Shown here: in pieces, positions 1-7,518 of the stretch
How positions within the stretch are numbered: position 1 is the first letter of the stretch
Layout: each line of letters begins with the position of its first letter
NCBI GenBank assembly: GCA_937860195.1
Contig: CALMBN010000161.1
Span: forward strand, 1-20,669
DNA length: 20,669 nt
Reading direction: 5' to 3'
From: an uncultured Novosphingobium sp.
GTDB lineage: Bacteria > Pseudomonadota > Alphaproteobacteria > Sphingomonadales > Sphingomonadaceae
Notes under the pieces: model-generated
What the model was told of the DNA's origin: nothing
The model's database searches: none
Seen by the model: the letters and a program-made list of their open reading frames with translations, nothing else
Position numbers and translations under genes: made by a program

Positions 1-2571
1 ACCGCCCTTTTCGAAGTATCCGGTCAGGTTGTAGACGTGGGTCGACAGGCCGGGAATTCGGGTTGCCTGAACAGTGTTCAGGTTGGTCGAATCCGTCGGT
101 CGGAGGTTCGATTTGACGTAGGAATAACTTCCGATCACTCCAAAGCCGTCAAGCATCGGAATGAACTTCCCAAGGCTCAGCGCGCCGCTGACTTCAACCC
201 CATAGATGCTGCCGCCCTTGCCATTGGCCGGCTGACGGATCGTGCCGATCGGGCTGACCGTTACGCCGGGAGGAACCGTCGTCGTCGTCGGCAGGATCAG
301 CCCGCTGAAATCGAAGGTCTGCTGCTGGAGGTAGACGTAGTTTTCAAGCTCTTTGTAGAACCCGGAAACGGCAATGTAGCTTGAACGATCAATATACCAT
401 TCATAGGCGACATCGGCCGATTTTGCCCGCCACGGCTCAAGCTTGGCGTTGCCGCCATTGGCACTCCACGGGTGAATCGTTCCGCCCGGCTGGCAATTGA
501 TCGACGAGCCGCCAGAACCACCGCAAGGGTTGCTCGCCCCCGGGATGAAGTCGGCCCGCATTTCATCCATCCTCGGCCTGGCCATCTGCCTTGACAGGCC
601 CAGCCGGAGGCGATGACCAGCACCCAGCTCATAGGTCAGGTTAAGACTGGGCAGCCAGTCGGTATAGCTGGTGCCATCGCGGATCGGATCAACCTGGCGC
701 GGGGTGATCAGGAAGTTGATCGCATAGCCATCAGACCTCTGTTCCTGATGGATCATCTGGACCCCGACGTTGCCGTGCAGGCTGCCGGAATCGATGGTCA
801 GCTTGGCCCGCAAGGTTACGGTATCTTCGGCGATGTCCCATGCCTTGTCGAAGGTGTTGCGATCGATGAACACAACCTTGTCATAGTAGACCGGCAGCGC
901 AGACGGGAGGTTCACCGACAATACCGAACCCATCCCGGCGAAGCCGAGCGAGGTTGGCGCAACCAGATGCGATGCCCCGACCAGGGTCTGGGTCCGGCCG
1001 TTCTTGAGGAACAGGTCGAATTCAGCCACGTCCTTGCTCTTGGTCGTCCGGGTGTAGTTCACACCAAGATCGAGGCGCTTGAAGAAGCCGGTGCCCAGAT
1101 CGCGTTCAAACCCCATATCGAGCGAGAGAACGTCTTCCTCGACATGCGGTTGCTTGGTCTGGCCGTCGTGGCCCCAGCCACCCCATGGCGCGCGGTCGCC
1201 CAGCGAAACACGCGACGCATCGGCGTAGTTGAGCCCTTCGCTCCAATCGGGAAATCCTTGACCAGCCAGGAACTGGGTGAAGTCCCAGCCGATCGTATCG
1301 AAGGTCCGGTTGGCATTCTGGGTTGCCGAAGTGGCGCAGCAACCAAACCCGGCGTAGGTTTCGGTGATGCTCTCGTCGCGAACGTTTTTCGAATAGGACA
1401 GATCCGCGATGAAGCGGGTCTTGTCGTCCATCTTGAATTCGCCGCTCCAGCCAACCGAAAACAGCTCATCATCGCGGGTGTTATAATCGTTACGCAATTG
1501 CGGCGCGACACCTGTCGTTGCACCGGTTACGCCGATCGTGGTCCCACCGACTGTGCCGTTGGTAACCCCGGTAAAGGTCTGGGCATCGGCCCAGACGTTG
1601 GAGAACCACTGGATGCCGCGCATGACTTCGCGCTGTTTGAACCGCGAATAATAGAGATCAAGTTCGGTGTGGACCGAATCGCTTGGCTCCCATTCAAAGA
1701 TCGCAATTGCCGCGTCGCGCTTTTGATCACGTGAATAGGCAAAGACTTCCTGGCCCGAAATGAACTGTGAGGTATCAGCCGCATCGGGGGAGATGTCTGC
1801 TGCCTGGCCAGAGAAACCTTCATAGTTGTAAGCTTTGGCGTGACGGTTCTGCGAAGGCGAATCGAGATGCGCAAATCCGACAGCCCAGCCAAAGGTTCCG
1901 GCATCGTTCTGCCCGATCCAGCTTGCGCTGCCGCGCCAGCCCCAGTTTCTGATATCGGCATTGAGCCGGCCACCGGTGTTTACTTCGCCGCGCAGGTTCA
2001 CAACGAATGCGCGCTTGCCGTATTCAAGCGGACGGATCGTGCGCAAATCGATCGAGCCTGACAGCCCCATTCCCGACATGTTCGCATCCGGGGTTTTGTA
2101 GACCACGACGCTGCCGAGCAGTTCCGAAGGATACTGGTCAAATTCCACCGAGCGATTGTCGCCCGAGCTTGCCTGTGGCCGGCCATTCAGGAAAGTTGTG
2201 GTGAAATCCGGAGAGAAGCCGCGCAGCGAAATGACCTGCGCGCGACCATTGACACGCTGCGCCGCAAGGCCGGGCAAGCGGGCAATTGATTCCGCAATCG
2301 AAACATCGGGCAGTTTGCCGATTTCTTCGGCCGAAACGGCTTCGACGATGCTTTCGTTGGTGCGCTTGGTGTTGATCGAGGTCGCCAGCGAATGCCGGAT
2401 ACCCGACACCACGATAACCGATCCATCACCTTCGTCAGCTGGTGCTTCCTGGGCCTGGGCTGCCTGGGGCAACAAAGTCGCCATCGCCAGGGCAGACACT
2501 GCCGAAAAACCGAATCGATAGGCCCGCGGCAAGCGAATCGCTGACCGGTCGGAATGCACCCTCAGTTCCAT
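1..2571 (-). CDS. TonB-dependent receptor, C-terminus cut by the window edge
   Basis: Outer-membrane receptor for TonB/ExbBD-powered uptake of a large ligand, probably a saccharide. I translated the minus strand from ATG at 2571 and it stays open for 857 codons to base 1, so only the last beta-strands are missing. The start has a good Shine-Dalgarno (GGAGGGG, 2577-2583, 5 nt spacing). Residues 1-40 form a Sec signal peptide ending AQA. A TonB-box-like stretch (VIVVSG, about 52-57) precedes a plug domain with the motifs EEIGKLPD, SIARLPGL, ISLRGF and EFDQYPSE. This matches the Xanthomonas/Caulobacter receptor type (TIGR01782-like, from memory). It resembles the second receptor at 16003-18696 closely in the plug, so the two are paralogues. 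A cysteine-bearing loop (ATSATQ preceded by GCC, and a later CGGSGGSS...C stretch) may hold disulfides. The substrate cannot be read from the sequence; the nearby LacI regulator suggests a sugar. Confidence 0.95.
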   Translation of the reverse strand, partial: MELRVHSDRSAIRLPRAYRFGFSAVSALAMATLLPQAAQAQEAPADEGDGSVIVVSGIRHSLATSINTKRTNESIVEAVSAEEIGKLPDVSIAESIARLPGLAAQRVNGRAQVISLRGFSPDFTTTFLNGRPQASSGDNRSVEFDQYPSELLGSVVVYKTPDANMSGMGLSGSIDLRTIRPLEYGKRAFVVNLRGEVNTGGRLNADIRNWGWRGSASWIGQNDAGTFGWAVGFAHLDSPSQNRHAKAYNYEGFSGQAADISPDAADTSQFISGQEVFAYSRDQKRDAAIAIFEWEPSDSVHTELDLYYSRFKQREVMRGIQWFSNVWADAQTFTGVTNGTVGGTTIGVTGATTGVAPQLRNDYNTRDDELFSVGWSGEFKMDDKTRFIADLSYSKNVRDESITETYAGFGCCATSATQNANRTFDTIGWDFTQFLAGQGFPDWSEGLNYADASRVSLGDRAPWGGWGHDGQTKQPHVEEDVLSLDMGFERDLGTGFFKRLDLGVNYTRTTKSKDVAEFDLFLKNGRTQTLVGASHLVAPTSLGFAGMGSVLSVNLPSALPVYYDKVVFIDRNTFDKAWDIAEDTVTLRAKLTIDSGSLHGNVGVQMIHQEQRSDGYAINFLITPRQVDPIRDGTSYTDWLPSLNLTYELGAGHRLRLGLSRQMARPRMDEMRADFIPGASNPCGGSGGSSINCQPGGTIHPWSANGGNAKLEPWRAKSADVAYEWYIDRSSYIAVSGFYKELENYVYLQQQTFDFSGLILPTTTTVPPGVTVSPIGTIRQPANGKGGSIYGVEVSGALSLGKFIPMLDGFGVIGSYSYVKSNLRPTDSTNLNTVQATRIPGLSTHVYNLTGYFEKGG

Positions 2572-2576
2572 ACAAA

Positions 2577-2583
2577 CCCCTCC
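2577..2583 (-). promoter_or_regulatory. Ribosome binding site of the first TonB receptor
   Basis: GGAGGGG on the minus strand, 5 nt before the ATG at 2571. It fixes the start of the receptor reading frame. Confidence 0.7.
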
Positions 2584-2644
2584 GTTTTGCGCGATTCGCC
2601 GGGCTGAAAAGTGCCGACGTTTGATCGCGCTTTCGCTTCTCGAT

Positions 2645-2664
2645 AATTGGAAGCGCTTCCAATT
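2645..2664. promoter_or_regulatory. LacI-type operator, perfect 20-bp palindrome
   Basis: AATTGGAAGCGCTTCCAATT is a perfect inverted repeat with a central CG, the classic form of LacI/GalR-family operators. It overlaps the -10 box and predicted start site of the receptor promoter, so a bound repressor would block RNA polymerase. The 12-bp core GGAAGCGCTTCC recurs at 3851-3862 by the regulator's own promoter region, which ties both sites to the regulator at 2707-3753. Confidence 0.75.
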
Positions 2665-2691
2665 TATGCCGCAAACTCGCACCTGCGTCAA
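2663..2691 (-). promoter_or_regulatory. Sigma-70-like promoter of the first TonB receptor
   Basis: On the minus strand, a -35 box TTGACG (2686-2691) is followed after exactly 17 nt by a -10 box CATAAA (2663-2668). Transcription would start near 2655-2657, inside the palindrome at 2645-2664. The receptor therefore has its own promoter although the regulator gene lies upstream on the same strand. This is seen directly; promoter activity is inferred. Confidence 0.55.
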
Positions 2692-2706
2692 GCGCCCATC
2701 AGAAAT

Positions 2707-3753
2707 TTACTTGGCGGCAGGGGTGGGAACGAAGGTCGAATCGCGGACGACAAGGTGATGTTCGATGATCTCGCGGCCGGTCTGATCGCGCATTCCTGCC
2801 GATAATCGGTCCGCCAGGTACTCGACTGCCCGGGCCCCCATTCGCTTTAGAGGCTGGTGAATTGTCGTCAGCGGCGGCCAGACAATCTCGGATACCGGGG
2901 TATCATCGAATCCGGTGATGGCGATATCCTGCGGGATCGAAAGCCCGGATTTGTGGGCGGCCAGAAGTGCGCCGGCGGCCATGTCGTCATTCGCGCAAAC
3001 CAGCGCATCAACCCTGAGCCGATCAGCGAGCAATGCCTGCCCGCATTCAAGCCCTGAGCGAAAGGTAAAATTGCCGCGCCGCGTGCTGACCGCGTCCGGG
3101 CCAAGTCCGGCTTTCGCCAGGGCGGCCAGAAAACCGTCATAGCGGGTTTCGGCCGAAGCATGGCCTTGCAACCCCTTGATGAAGCCGAAGTGGCGATGGC
3201 CAAGGCCGGTCAGATGCGCACCGATTTCCTCTCCTGCGCGAAAATCGTCAATGCCAAGTGACAGGGCGAAATTTTCTGCCTCCGCACCGCCAGCAATGCA
3301 GACCATGGCTACCCCCAACGCGTCGATCTCTCGCAATAGAGGCGGATAATCGCTGAACGGCGGAGTCAGGATCACGCCGTTGCATTGATCGTCACGCAGC
3401 CGGGCGACGATCTCGTCGGATGCAGCAGGATCGTTCTGGTTTATAACATGGGTGATGATCTGCACGCCCAACCCCGCTCCAGCCCGGGTCGCGCCCAGCT
3501 CAAGCGCAGAACTGAAGTAGGAGTTCGGTTCGGTGTCAAAGTCAGAAGCGTGAATCAATGCGATCCGCACCACCTTGCGTCCCGCCAGATTGCGGGCCTG
3601 CACATTGACGCGGTAACCCAGCGTTTCAACTGCGCCCAGCACCCGTTCACGCACCAATGGGCGAACATTGGGCTGGTTGTTGAGGACGCGTGAAACCGTC
3701 GTGCGCGCAACGCCAGCCAGCGCAGCCACATCGTCGATGGTCGGCTTGGTCAC
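2707..3753 (-). CDS. LacI-family transcriptional regulator of the first receptor module
   Basis: Sugar-responsive DNA-binding repressor. The N-terminus has the LacI helix-turn-helix (TIDDVAALAGVARTTVSRVL), followed by the hinge helix (ARNLAGRK) and a periplasmic-binding-protein-like effector domain with the typical late motifs ICNDD-like VCANDDMAAG and ITGFDDTPVSE. I chose the GTG at 3753 (348 aa) because the HTH then begins about five residues in, as usual for the family, with GGGG about 5 nt upstream. In-frame ATG at 3798 and TTG at 3825 would add 15 or 24 unconserved residues. It lies 135 nt upstream of the receptor on the same strand and is divergent from the cupin gene. Palindromes at 2645-2664 and 3851-3862 suggest it represses the receptor and itself. 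The inducer is unknown. Confidence 0.9.
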   Translation of the reverse strand: MTKPTIDDVAALAGVARTTVSRVLNNQPNVRPLVRERVLGAVETLGYRVNVQARNLAGRKVVRIALIHASDFDTEPNSYFSSALELGATRAGAGLGVQIITHVINQNDPAASDEIVARLRDDQCNGVILTPPFSDYPPLLREIDALGVAMVCIAGGAEAENFALSLGIDDFRAGEEIGAHLTGLGHRHFGFIKGLQGHASAETRYDGFLAALAKAGLGPDAVSTRRGNFTFRSGLECGQALLADRLRVDALVCANDDMAAGALLAAHKSGLSIPQDIAITGFDDTPVSEIVWPPLTTIHQPLKRMGARAVEYLADRLSAGMRDQTGREIIEHHLVVRDSTFVPTPAAK

Positions 3754-3850
3754 ATTTGCCCCGATCAGTCCCCAGTGCGCAACTGCACCTGAACGCATAG
3801 TTGCAAGCCCGCTGTGCCTTGGCAAGCGTCTGCACGCTCGATGCAGTTCT

Positions 3851-3862
3851 GGAAGCGCTTCC
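3851..3862. promoter_or_regulatory. Second LacI-type operator core
   Basis: GGAAGCGCTTCC is a 12-bp perfect palindrome identical to the core of the operator at 2645-2664. It lies in the divergent region between the LacI-type regulator (minus) and the cupin-like gene (plus), so it could serve autoregulation and control of the cupin gene together. I see no convincing -35/-10 pair around it. Confidence 0.65.
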
Positions 3863-3913
3863 CGTCAGGTCGATGCTATGCAATCATGGCGCTAGCCCCA
3901 GGGAAACCAGATC

Positions 3914-4921
3914 TTGCCGCAAGCCCTTGCCGAGTTCAGCCACACTGATGCCGTCGTCACGGCAAACTTGCTTGCCAGCGGCGAGCCGGGCGTGTTTCGC
4001 GGCATAGTCGCTGATTGGCCGGTGGTCGCCGCCGCCCAAAATGGCAACGATGCCGCGCTCGCCTGGCTGCGCCAATCACTGGCTCCCAGCGAAATCGCAT
4101 TCGTCGAAGCTCCGCCTGAACAGCATGGCCGGTTTCACTATGCTGAAGACTTGCGCAGTTTTACTTTTCAAAAGCGCCGAGCGTCGGCTCATGCCTTCCT
4201 CGACGAACTGGCGGGCGAACTGGCATCAATCACGCCCCGCGCACTGGCAGCCCAGGGAATCCTGGCAAGCAGCGCCGCGCCCGCTTTTGAAGCCGCACAT
4301 CCCCTTCCGATCAGGCCTGGACCGGGCGAAATCCGCCTGTGGATCGGAAATCGCGCCCGGGTCGCAGCACATTGCGATCCAGCTGACAACATAGCCTATT
4401 GCGCCGTCGGTCGCCGCCGTTTCACGCTGTTCGCGCCCGAGCAGGTCGGCAATCTGTATCTTGGCCCGTTTGATCCAACCCCGGCCGGCACGCCGATCGC
4501 AATGGCCGATCCGGTCTCACCCGATTTTGCCCGTTATCCCCGTTTTGCCGCCGCGCTGGAATCGGCCTGGACGGTTGAGCTTGAGCCGGGCGACGCGGTC
4601 TTCATCCCTTATGGCTGGTACCACCACGTCGAAGCGCTTTCGCCGATTTCGATGCTGGTCAACTATTGGTGGAATGATGGGGTCCGGGGGGCAGATTCGG
4701 CTTGGGATGTCCTGCTCCACGCCATGCTGGCCTTGCGCCCGCTCCACCCCAGGGCCCGGCGGCATTGGGCGGCCATGCTGGTGCACTATGGGCTGGAGCC
4801 GGATGGGCCTGCTGGCGAGCACTTGCCGCCCCATGCCCGCGGAGTGCTTGATGCAAGGGCCCCGCAGGATTTGGCTGCTATGCGCGCGGCGTTGCTGCGC
4901 AACCTTTCCCGCTCCGGGTGA
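3914..4921 (+). CDS. Cupin-like (JmjC-fold, Cupin_8) protein
   Basis: A 335-aa protein of the cupin-like/JmjC fold, a group containing Fe(II)- and 2-oxoglutarate-dependent hydroxylases. The metal triad is readable: H153 and D155 in AAHCDPADN, and H237 in IPYGWYHHVEAL, with GRRRFTLFAPEQ between as in the family. There is no signal peptide, so it should be cytoplasmic. The start is a TTG at 3914: an in-frame stop at 3893-3895 excludes anything longer, and AGGGA at 3900-3904 sits 9 nt upstream. The gene is divergent from the LacI regulator, shares its operator region, and overlaps the convergent phosphatase-like gene by 44 bp. Cupin-like proteins often accompany TonB receptors in sphingomonads and Alteromonadales (general knowledge). 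The substrate is unknown; protein hydroxylation is one possibility. Confidence 0.85.
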   Translation: MPQALAEFSHTDAVVTANLLASGEPGVFRGIVADWPVVAAAQNGNDAALAWLRQSLAPSEIAFVEAPPEQHGRFHYAEDLRSFTFQKRRASAHAFLDELAGELASITPRALAAQGILASSAAPAFEAAHPLPIRPGPGEIRLWIGNRARVAAHCDPADNIAYCAVGRRRFTLFAPEQVGNLYLGPFDPTPAGTPIAMADPVSPDFARYPRFAAALESAWTVELEPGDAVFIPYGWYHHVEALSPISMLVNYWWNDGVRGADSAWDVLLHAMLALRPLHPRARRHWAAMLVHYGLEPDGPAGEHLPPHARGVLDARAPQDLAAMRAALLRNLSRSG

Positions 4922-5792
4922 AGGCCAGATCGGCGATCACCGGAAAGTGATCCGATGCCAGCCGCCCGCCGAAATGGGCTGCAAGCACGTGGTACCGGGT
5001 GACTTCCAGACCAGGCCCGACCAGCACGTGATCAATCGTCTGGCTGGTCTTCGGCACAAGATCCCAGCCATTGAAGGTCGCAGGACCACCGACCGGCAGT
5101 TCACGCGAACCAGCTCTTGCCTCACGCAGGCCGGGGAAGTTCCCGTGCGGTACCAGCAACGCCTGAAGCGACGCTTCGGTGAGAGGCGCATTGAAATCCC
5201 CGAGCAGTATCACCGCTTCGCCGGCCTGGCGCTGCGCCGCGATCCAGCCGCGCAATTGAACCGCGCTGTTGAGCCGCGCCTGCACGCCGATATGGTCCCA
5301 ATGTGTGTTGATGGCGAGAATGCGGTGCCCTGTGACGCGATCAGTCAGGCGTGCCCAGGTCACAACCCGGCGAAAGGCCGCATCCCAGCCGAGCGAGGGC
5401 ACCAGCGGAGTTGGTGAGAGCCAGAACATCCCGCTCGCCGAAACCCTGAACCGCAGCTTGTCGACCAGCAAGGGTGAGGCTTCCCCGGCAGCCTTGCCAT
5501 CATCGCGCCCGCCGCCAAGCACCAGATATCCGCCCATCGCCGAGGCAATATCGCTGCGCTGGCCGGGGACAACTTCCTGCAAGCCGAGCATCGCGGGGCG
5601 AACCAGCCGCAGTTGACCGATAAACAGGTCGCGCCGCTGGTCCCAGCGGTTCGGGCCGTCAGCGGGGGTATCCAGGCGGACGTTATAGGTCATCACCCGC
5701 AGTTCATGGGTATCACAGCGCTGGACCGCTGCCTGTGCAGGCTGGCCAAGCACGACCAGGCTGATGGCCAGCATCCGGTGGAACCAGTTCAT
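4878..5792 (-). CDS. Exported endonuclease/exonuclease/phosphatase family protein
   Basis: A 304-aa exported metal-dependent phosphodiesterase or phosphatase of the EEP fold. A Sec signal peptide covers residues 1-21 (ending AQA). The family's active-site series is present in order: N37 (TYNVR), E73 (LQEV), H164 (NTHWDH), D199/N201 (GDFN), D254/H255 (IDHV) and D281/H282 (SDHFPV). All expected catalytic residues are intact, so it should be active, but the substrate (nucleic acid, phospholipid, sugar or inositol phosphate) cannot be told. The start ATG at 5792 has AGGAG 7 nt upstream. Its 3' end overlaps the tail of the cupin gene by 44 bp in convergent orientation, and it is divergent from the YeiH-type gene. 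Confidence 0.9.
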   Translation of the reverse strand: MNWFHRMLAISLVVLGQPAQAAVQRCDTHELRVMTYNVRLDTPADGPNRWDQRRDLFIGQLRLVRPAMLGLQEVVPGQRSDIASAMGGYLVLGGGRDDGKAAGEASPLLVDKLRFRVSASGMFWLSPTPLVPSLGWDAAFRRVVTWARLTDRVTGHRILAINTHWDHIGVQARLNSAVQLRGWIAAQRQAGEAVILLGDFNAPLTEASLQALLVPHGNFPGLREARAGSRELPVGGPATFNGWDLVPKTSQTIDHVLVGPGLEVTRYHVLAAHFGGRLASDHFPVIADLAFTRSGKGCAATPRA

Positions 5793-5907
5793 TCAAAATC
5801 TCCTGCACTTCGCGCGCACGCGCATGATGACCGCGACACCGGCTGAGTTGCAAGCCTTTGCGTCTCGGCGTTGCTTGCGGCATGATGAGCGGGAGGGAGG
5901 GATTTGC

Positions 5908-7008
5908 ATGGTCGAGACAAGGGCGACACGCGGCGCAGCGGCGATCGACTGGGATCGCTTGCCCTATGGCGGTGACTTGTTCGGTGAATTGCACCTCGCC
6001 GAAGGTGCTCCGCTGCCAAGCAGGCGCGCGGCGCTGTTTCCAGGCCTGGCCCTGTGCGGCGCCGCGGCAGCTGCGGCAGCCTGGCTGTCAGACCACTATG
6101 GCTTTCCGATCATCCTGCTTGGTTTGCTGGTCGGACTCGCGCTCAATTTCGTGTCGCAAGACGAACGAACCCACGCCGGGCTCGATTTCGCCTCGCGCAC
6201 CTGTTTGCGGTGGGGGATTGTGGTCCTGGGTCTTCAAGTGACTTTCGTGCAGATCGCGATGGTCGGACTGGCACCGTTCGCGGCCCTGGGCGTAGTGATG
6301 GTGGTCACACTCCTGGCCGGTCTGGGCGGCGCGCGGCTGGCCGGACAATCGCGCTTTGCCGGGATCCTCGCGGGCGGATCAACCGCAATTTGCGGAGCAA
6401 GCGCAGCGCTGGCGCTCTATGGGGTGATCGGCAAAGAAAGACTCAGTCAGGCCCAGTTTGCGCTGACGATGGTCGGGGTCTCGCTTGCCAGCGCCTTTGC
6501 CATGACGGTCTATCCGGTGCTGGCGGCAGAGCTTGGTTTGAGCGATGCGCAGGCCGGGTTCCTGATCGGGGCCTCGATCCACGATGTCGCCCAGGCGATC
6601 GGCGGCGGCTTTGCCTTTTCGGATGTGGCCGGAGCGCAGGCGACGATCGTGAAGCTGGCCCGGGTTGCGCTGCTTGCGCCGCTTGTTGCGCTGACCAGTC
6701 TGGCGATCGGCCCGGCCGGCGAGGCCAGGGGCCAGCCGCTGTGGCGACGGATGGCGCTGCCTTGGTTTATTGTGGCATTTCTGGGCATGGTCACGCTTGG
6801 CAGCCTGATATCGATCCCGGCCGACTGGGTCAGGAACGGCCTGACACTGTCAAAGGGGCTGCTGCTGCTGGCGGTGACCGCAACAGCGATGCGCAGCCGG
6901 ATGGACTTGCTGCTGGAAGTGGGCTGGCGCGCGATCATTCCGGTCGCGACCGCCACGCTGGCAAGTTTTGCCTGCGCGCTGGGCTTTGCGGTGCTGCTGA
7001 TCGATTAG
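5908..7008 (+). CDS. YeiH-type putative sulfate exporter family membrane protein (UPF0324)
   Basis: A 366-aa polytopic inner-membrane protein of the UPF0324/YeiH family, usually annotated as a putative sulfate exporter; the transported substrate is not well established. A cytoplasmic N-terminus of about 40 residues precedes roughly ten hydrophobic segments. The family signatures GGSTAICGASAA (about 157-168) and GASIHDVAQAIGGG (about 221-234) are both present. I chose ATG 5908 because it has a strong GGGAGGGAGG Shine-Dalgarno at 5891-5900; the frame is open further upstream but that part is non-hydrophobic and overlaps the divergent phosphatase gene. Length agrees with the family (about 350 aa). 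It appears to be a lone gene, unrelated to the sugar loci. A TTGCGT/CATGAT pair with 17 nt spacing (5858-5886) is a weak promoter candidate. Confidence 0.88.
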   Translation: MVETRATRGAAAIDWDRLPYGGDLFGELHLAEGAPLPSRRAALFPGLALCGAAAAAAAWLSDHYGFPIILLGLLVGLALNFVSQDERTHAGLDFASRTCLRWGIVVLGLQVTFVQIAMVGLAPFAALGVVMVVTLLAGLGGARLAGQSRFAGILAGGSTAICGASAALALYGVIGKERLSQAQFALTMVGVSLASAFAMTVYPVLAAELGLSDAQAGFLIGASIHDVAQAIGGGFAFSDVAGAQATIVKLARVALLAPLVALTSLAIGPAGEARGQPLWRRMALPWFIVAFLGMVTLGSLISIPADWVRNGLTLSKGLLLLAVTATAMRSRMDLLLEVGWRAIIPVATATLASFACALGFAVLLID

Positions 7009-7111
7009 ACTTGCCCAACCGAACTTCGGACCCAAACCCGCCTCTGCTGCGCTTGCCGAAGCACTGTCCTTTTTATGCGCGTTTCGTGCCGCTGCATGAA
7101 GAACAAAGCAG

Positions 7112-7130
7112 TCCTTCGACAAGCTCAGGA
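7112..7130. repeat. Candidate dispersed intergenic repeat unit
   Basis: The stretch TCCTTCGACAAGCTCAGGA has TCCT/AGGA ends in inverted orientation. I recall near-identical words scattered between genes in many Sphingomonadales genomes. There is one copy here, so its repeat nature rests on memory, not on this sequence. It lies in the 164-nt gap 7009-7172, which otherwise shows nothing coding and only a small CCG-AACTT-CGG hairpin at 7019-7029. Confidence 0.35.
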
Positions 7131-7172
7131 TAGACGGTGTTGGGGGACGGGCCGCCTCGTTCTCGATAGCGC

Positions 7173-7418
7173 TTAGATCACGAAGTCCAGCACCGCAGGC
7201 ATTGTCCCGCGCTGGCGGTGGGTGACCATGGTTTGATGCAAGGCTGATACCTGCGCAGAGCCGGTCTTGACGAACAGAAATGGCAGCAAGCCGTGAATCA
7301 GACAGGCACAGCCGCCAAGGATCATCCGCAAGCCGAACCCGCTGGCCATCGCCAGATGCTCACCATAGCTTTCGCCGACGCTGGCAGGGTGCTCGGTAAA
7401 CAGCTTGATTGGGTCCAC
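7173..7418 (-). CDS. DUF6356-like small membrane-associated protein
   Basis: An 81-aa protein with the conserved opening FTEHPASVGESYGEH, a hydrophobic middle of about 20 residues (MILGGCACLIHGLLPFLFVK) and a polar tail with LHQTMVTHR. I recognise this as the DUF6356 type, common in Sphingomonadales and of unknown function; one transmembrane segment is likely. The GTG at 7418 is preferred because AGGGAG lies about 9 nt upstream and the conserved block then starts almost at once; an in-frame ATG at 7472 would add 18 unconserved residues and its ribosome site is too close. The gene is divergent from the Lrp-type regulator, which may control it. Confidence 0.72.
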   Translation of the reverse strand: MDPIKLFTEHPASVGESYGEHLAMASGFGLRMILGGCACLIHGLLPFLFVKTGSAQVSALHQTMVTHRQRGTMPAVLDFVI

Positions 7419-7500
7419 GCGGCATTCTCCCTGTGCTGCTGCAACAATAGCCCAGCCAACCGGCGATTTCATTACCTTTCTTCTGGCCAATAGCCGATTT

Positions 7501-7515
7501 GATAGATAATCTATC
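7501..7515. promoter_or_regulatory. Palindrome at the start of the Lrp-type gene
   Basis: GATAGATAATCTATC is a perfect 7-bp inverted repeat around one central base, ending 3 nt before the ATG at 7519. Lrp/AsnC regulators commonly bind 15-bp palindromes and repress themselves, so this is a likely autoregulatory site. It also contains a -10-like GATAAT (7505-7510), and there is no Shine-Dalgarno, which fits a leaderless transcript. Confidence 0.5.
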
Positions 7516-7518
7516 CCA

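Noticed and set aside
613..1734. Long open frame on the plus strand inside the first receptor
   Set aside because: The minus-strand receptor frame is continuous through here and fits the family; this is a shadow.
4630..4645. GAAGCGCTTTC-like match to the LacI operator inside the cupin gene
   Set aside because: It lies within coding sequence, lacks the full palindrome, and is expected by chance.
5764..5907. N-terminal extension of the YeiH-type protein
   Set aside because: It overlaps the divergent phosphatase gene start and is not hydrophobic; the strong ribosome site supports 5908.
7019..7029. Small palindrome after the YeiH-type gene as terminator
   Set aside because: Only three stable pairs around a 5-nt loop and no T-tract follow.
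6054..7133. Arg/Gly-rich open frame overlapping the YeiH-type gene
   Set aside because: It is a +1 shadow on the same strand with low-complexity composition; the YeiH frame has the family signatures.
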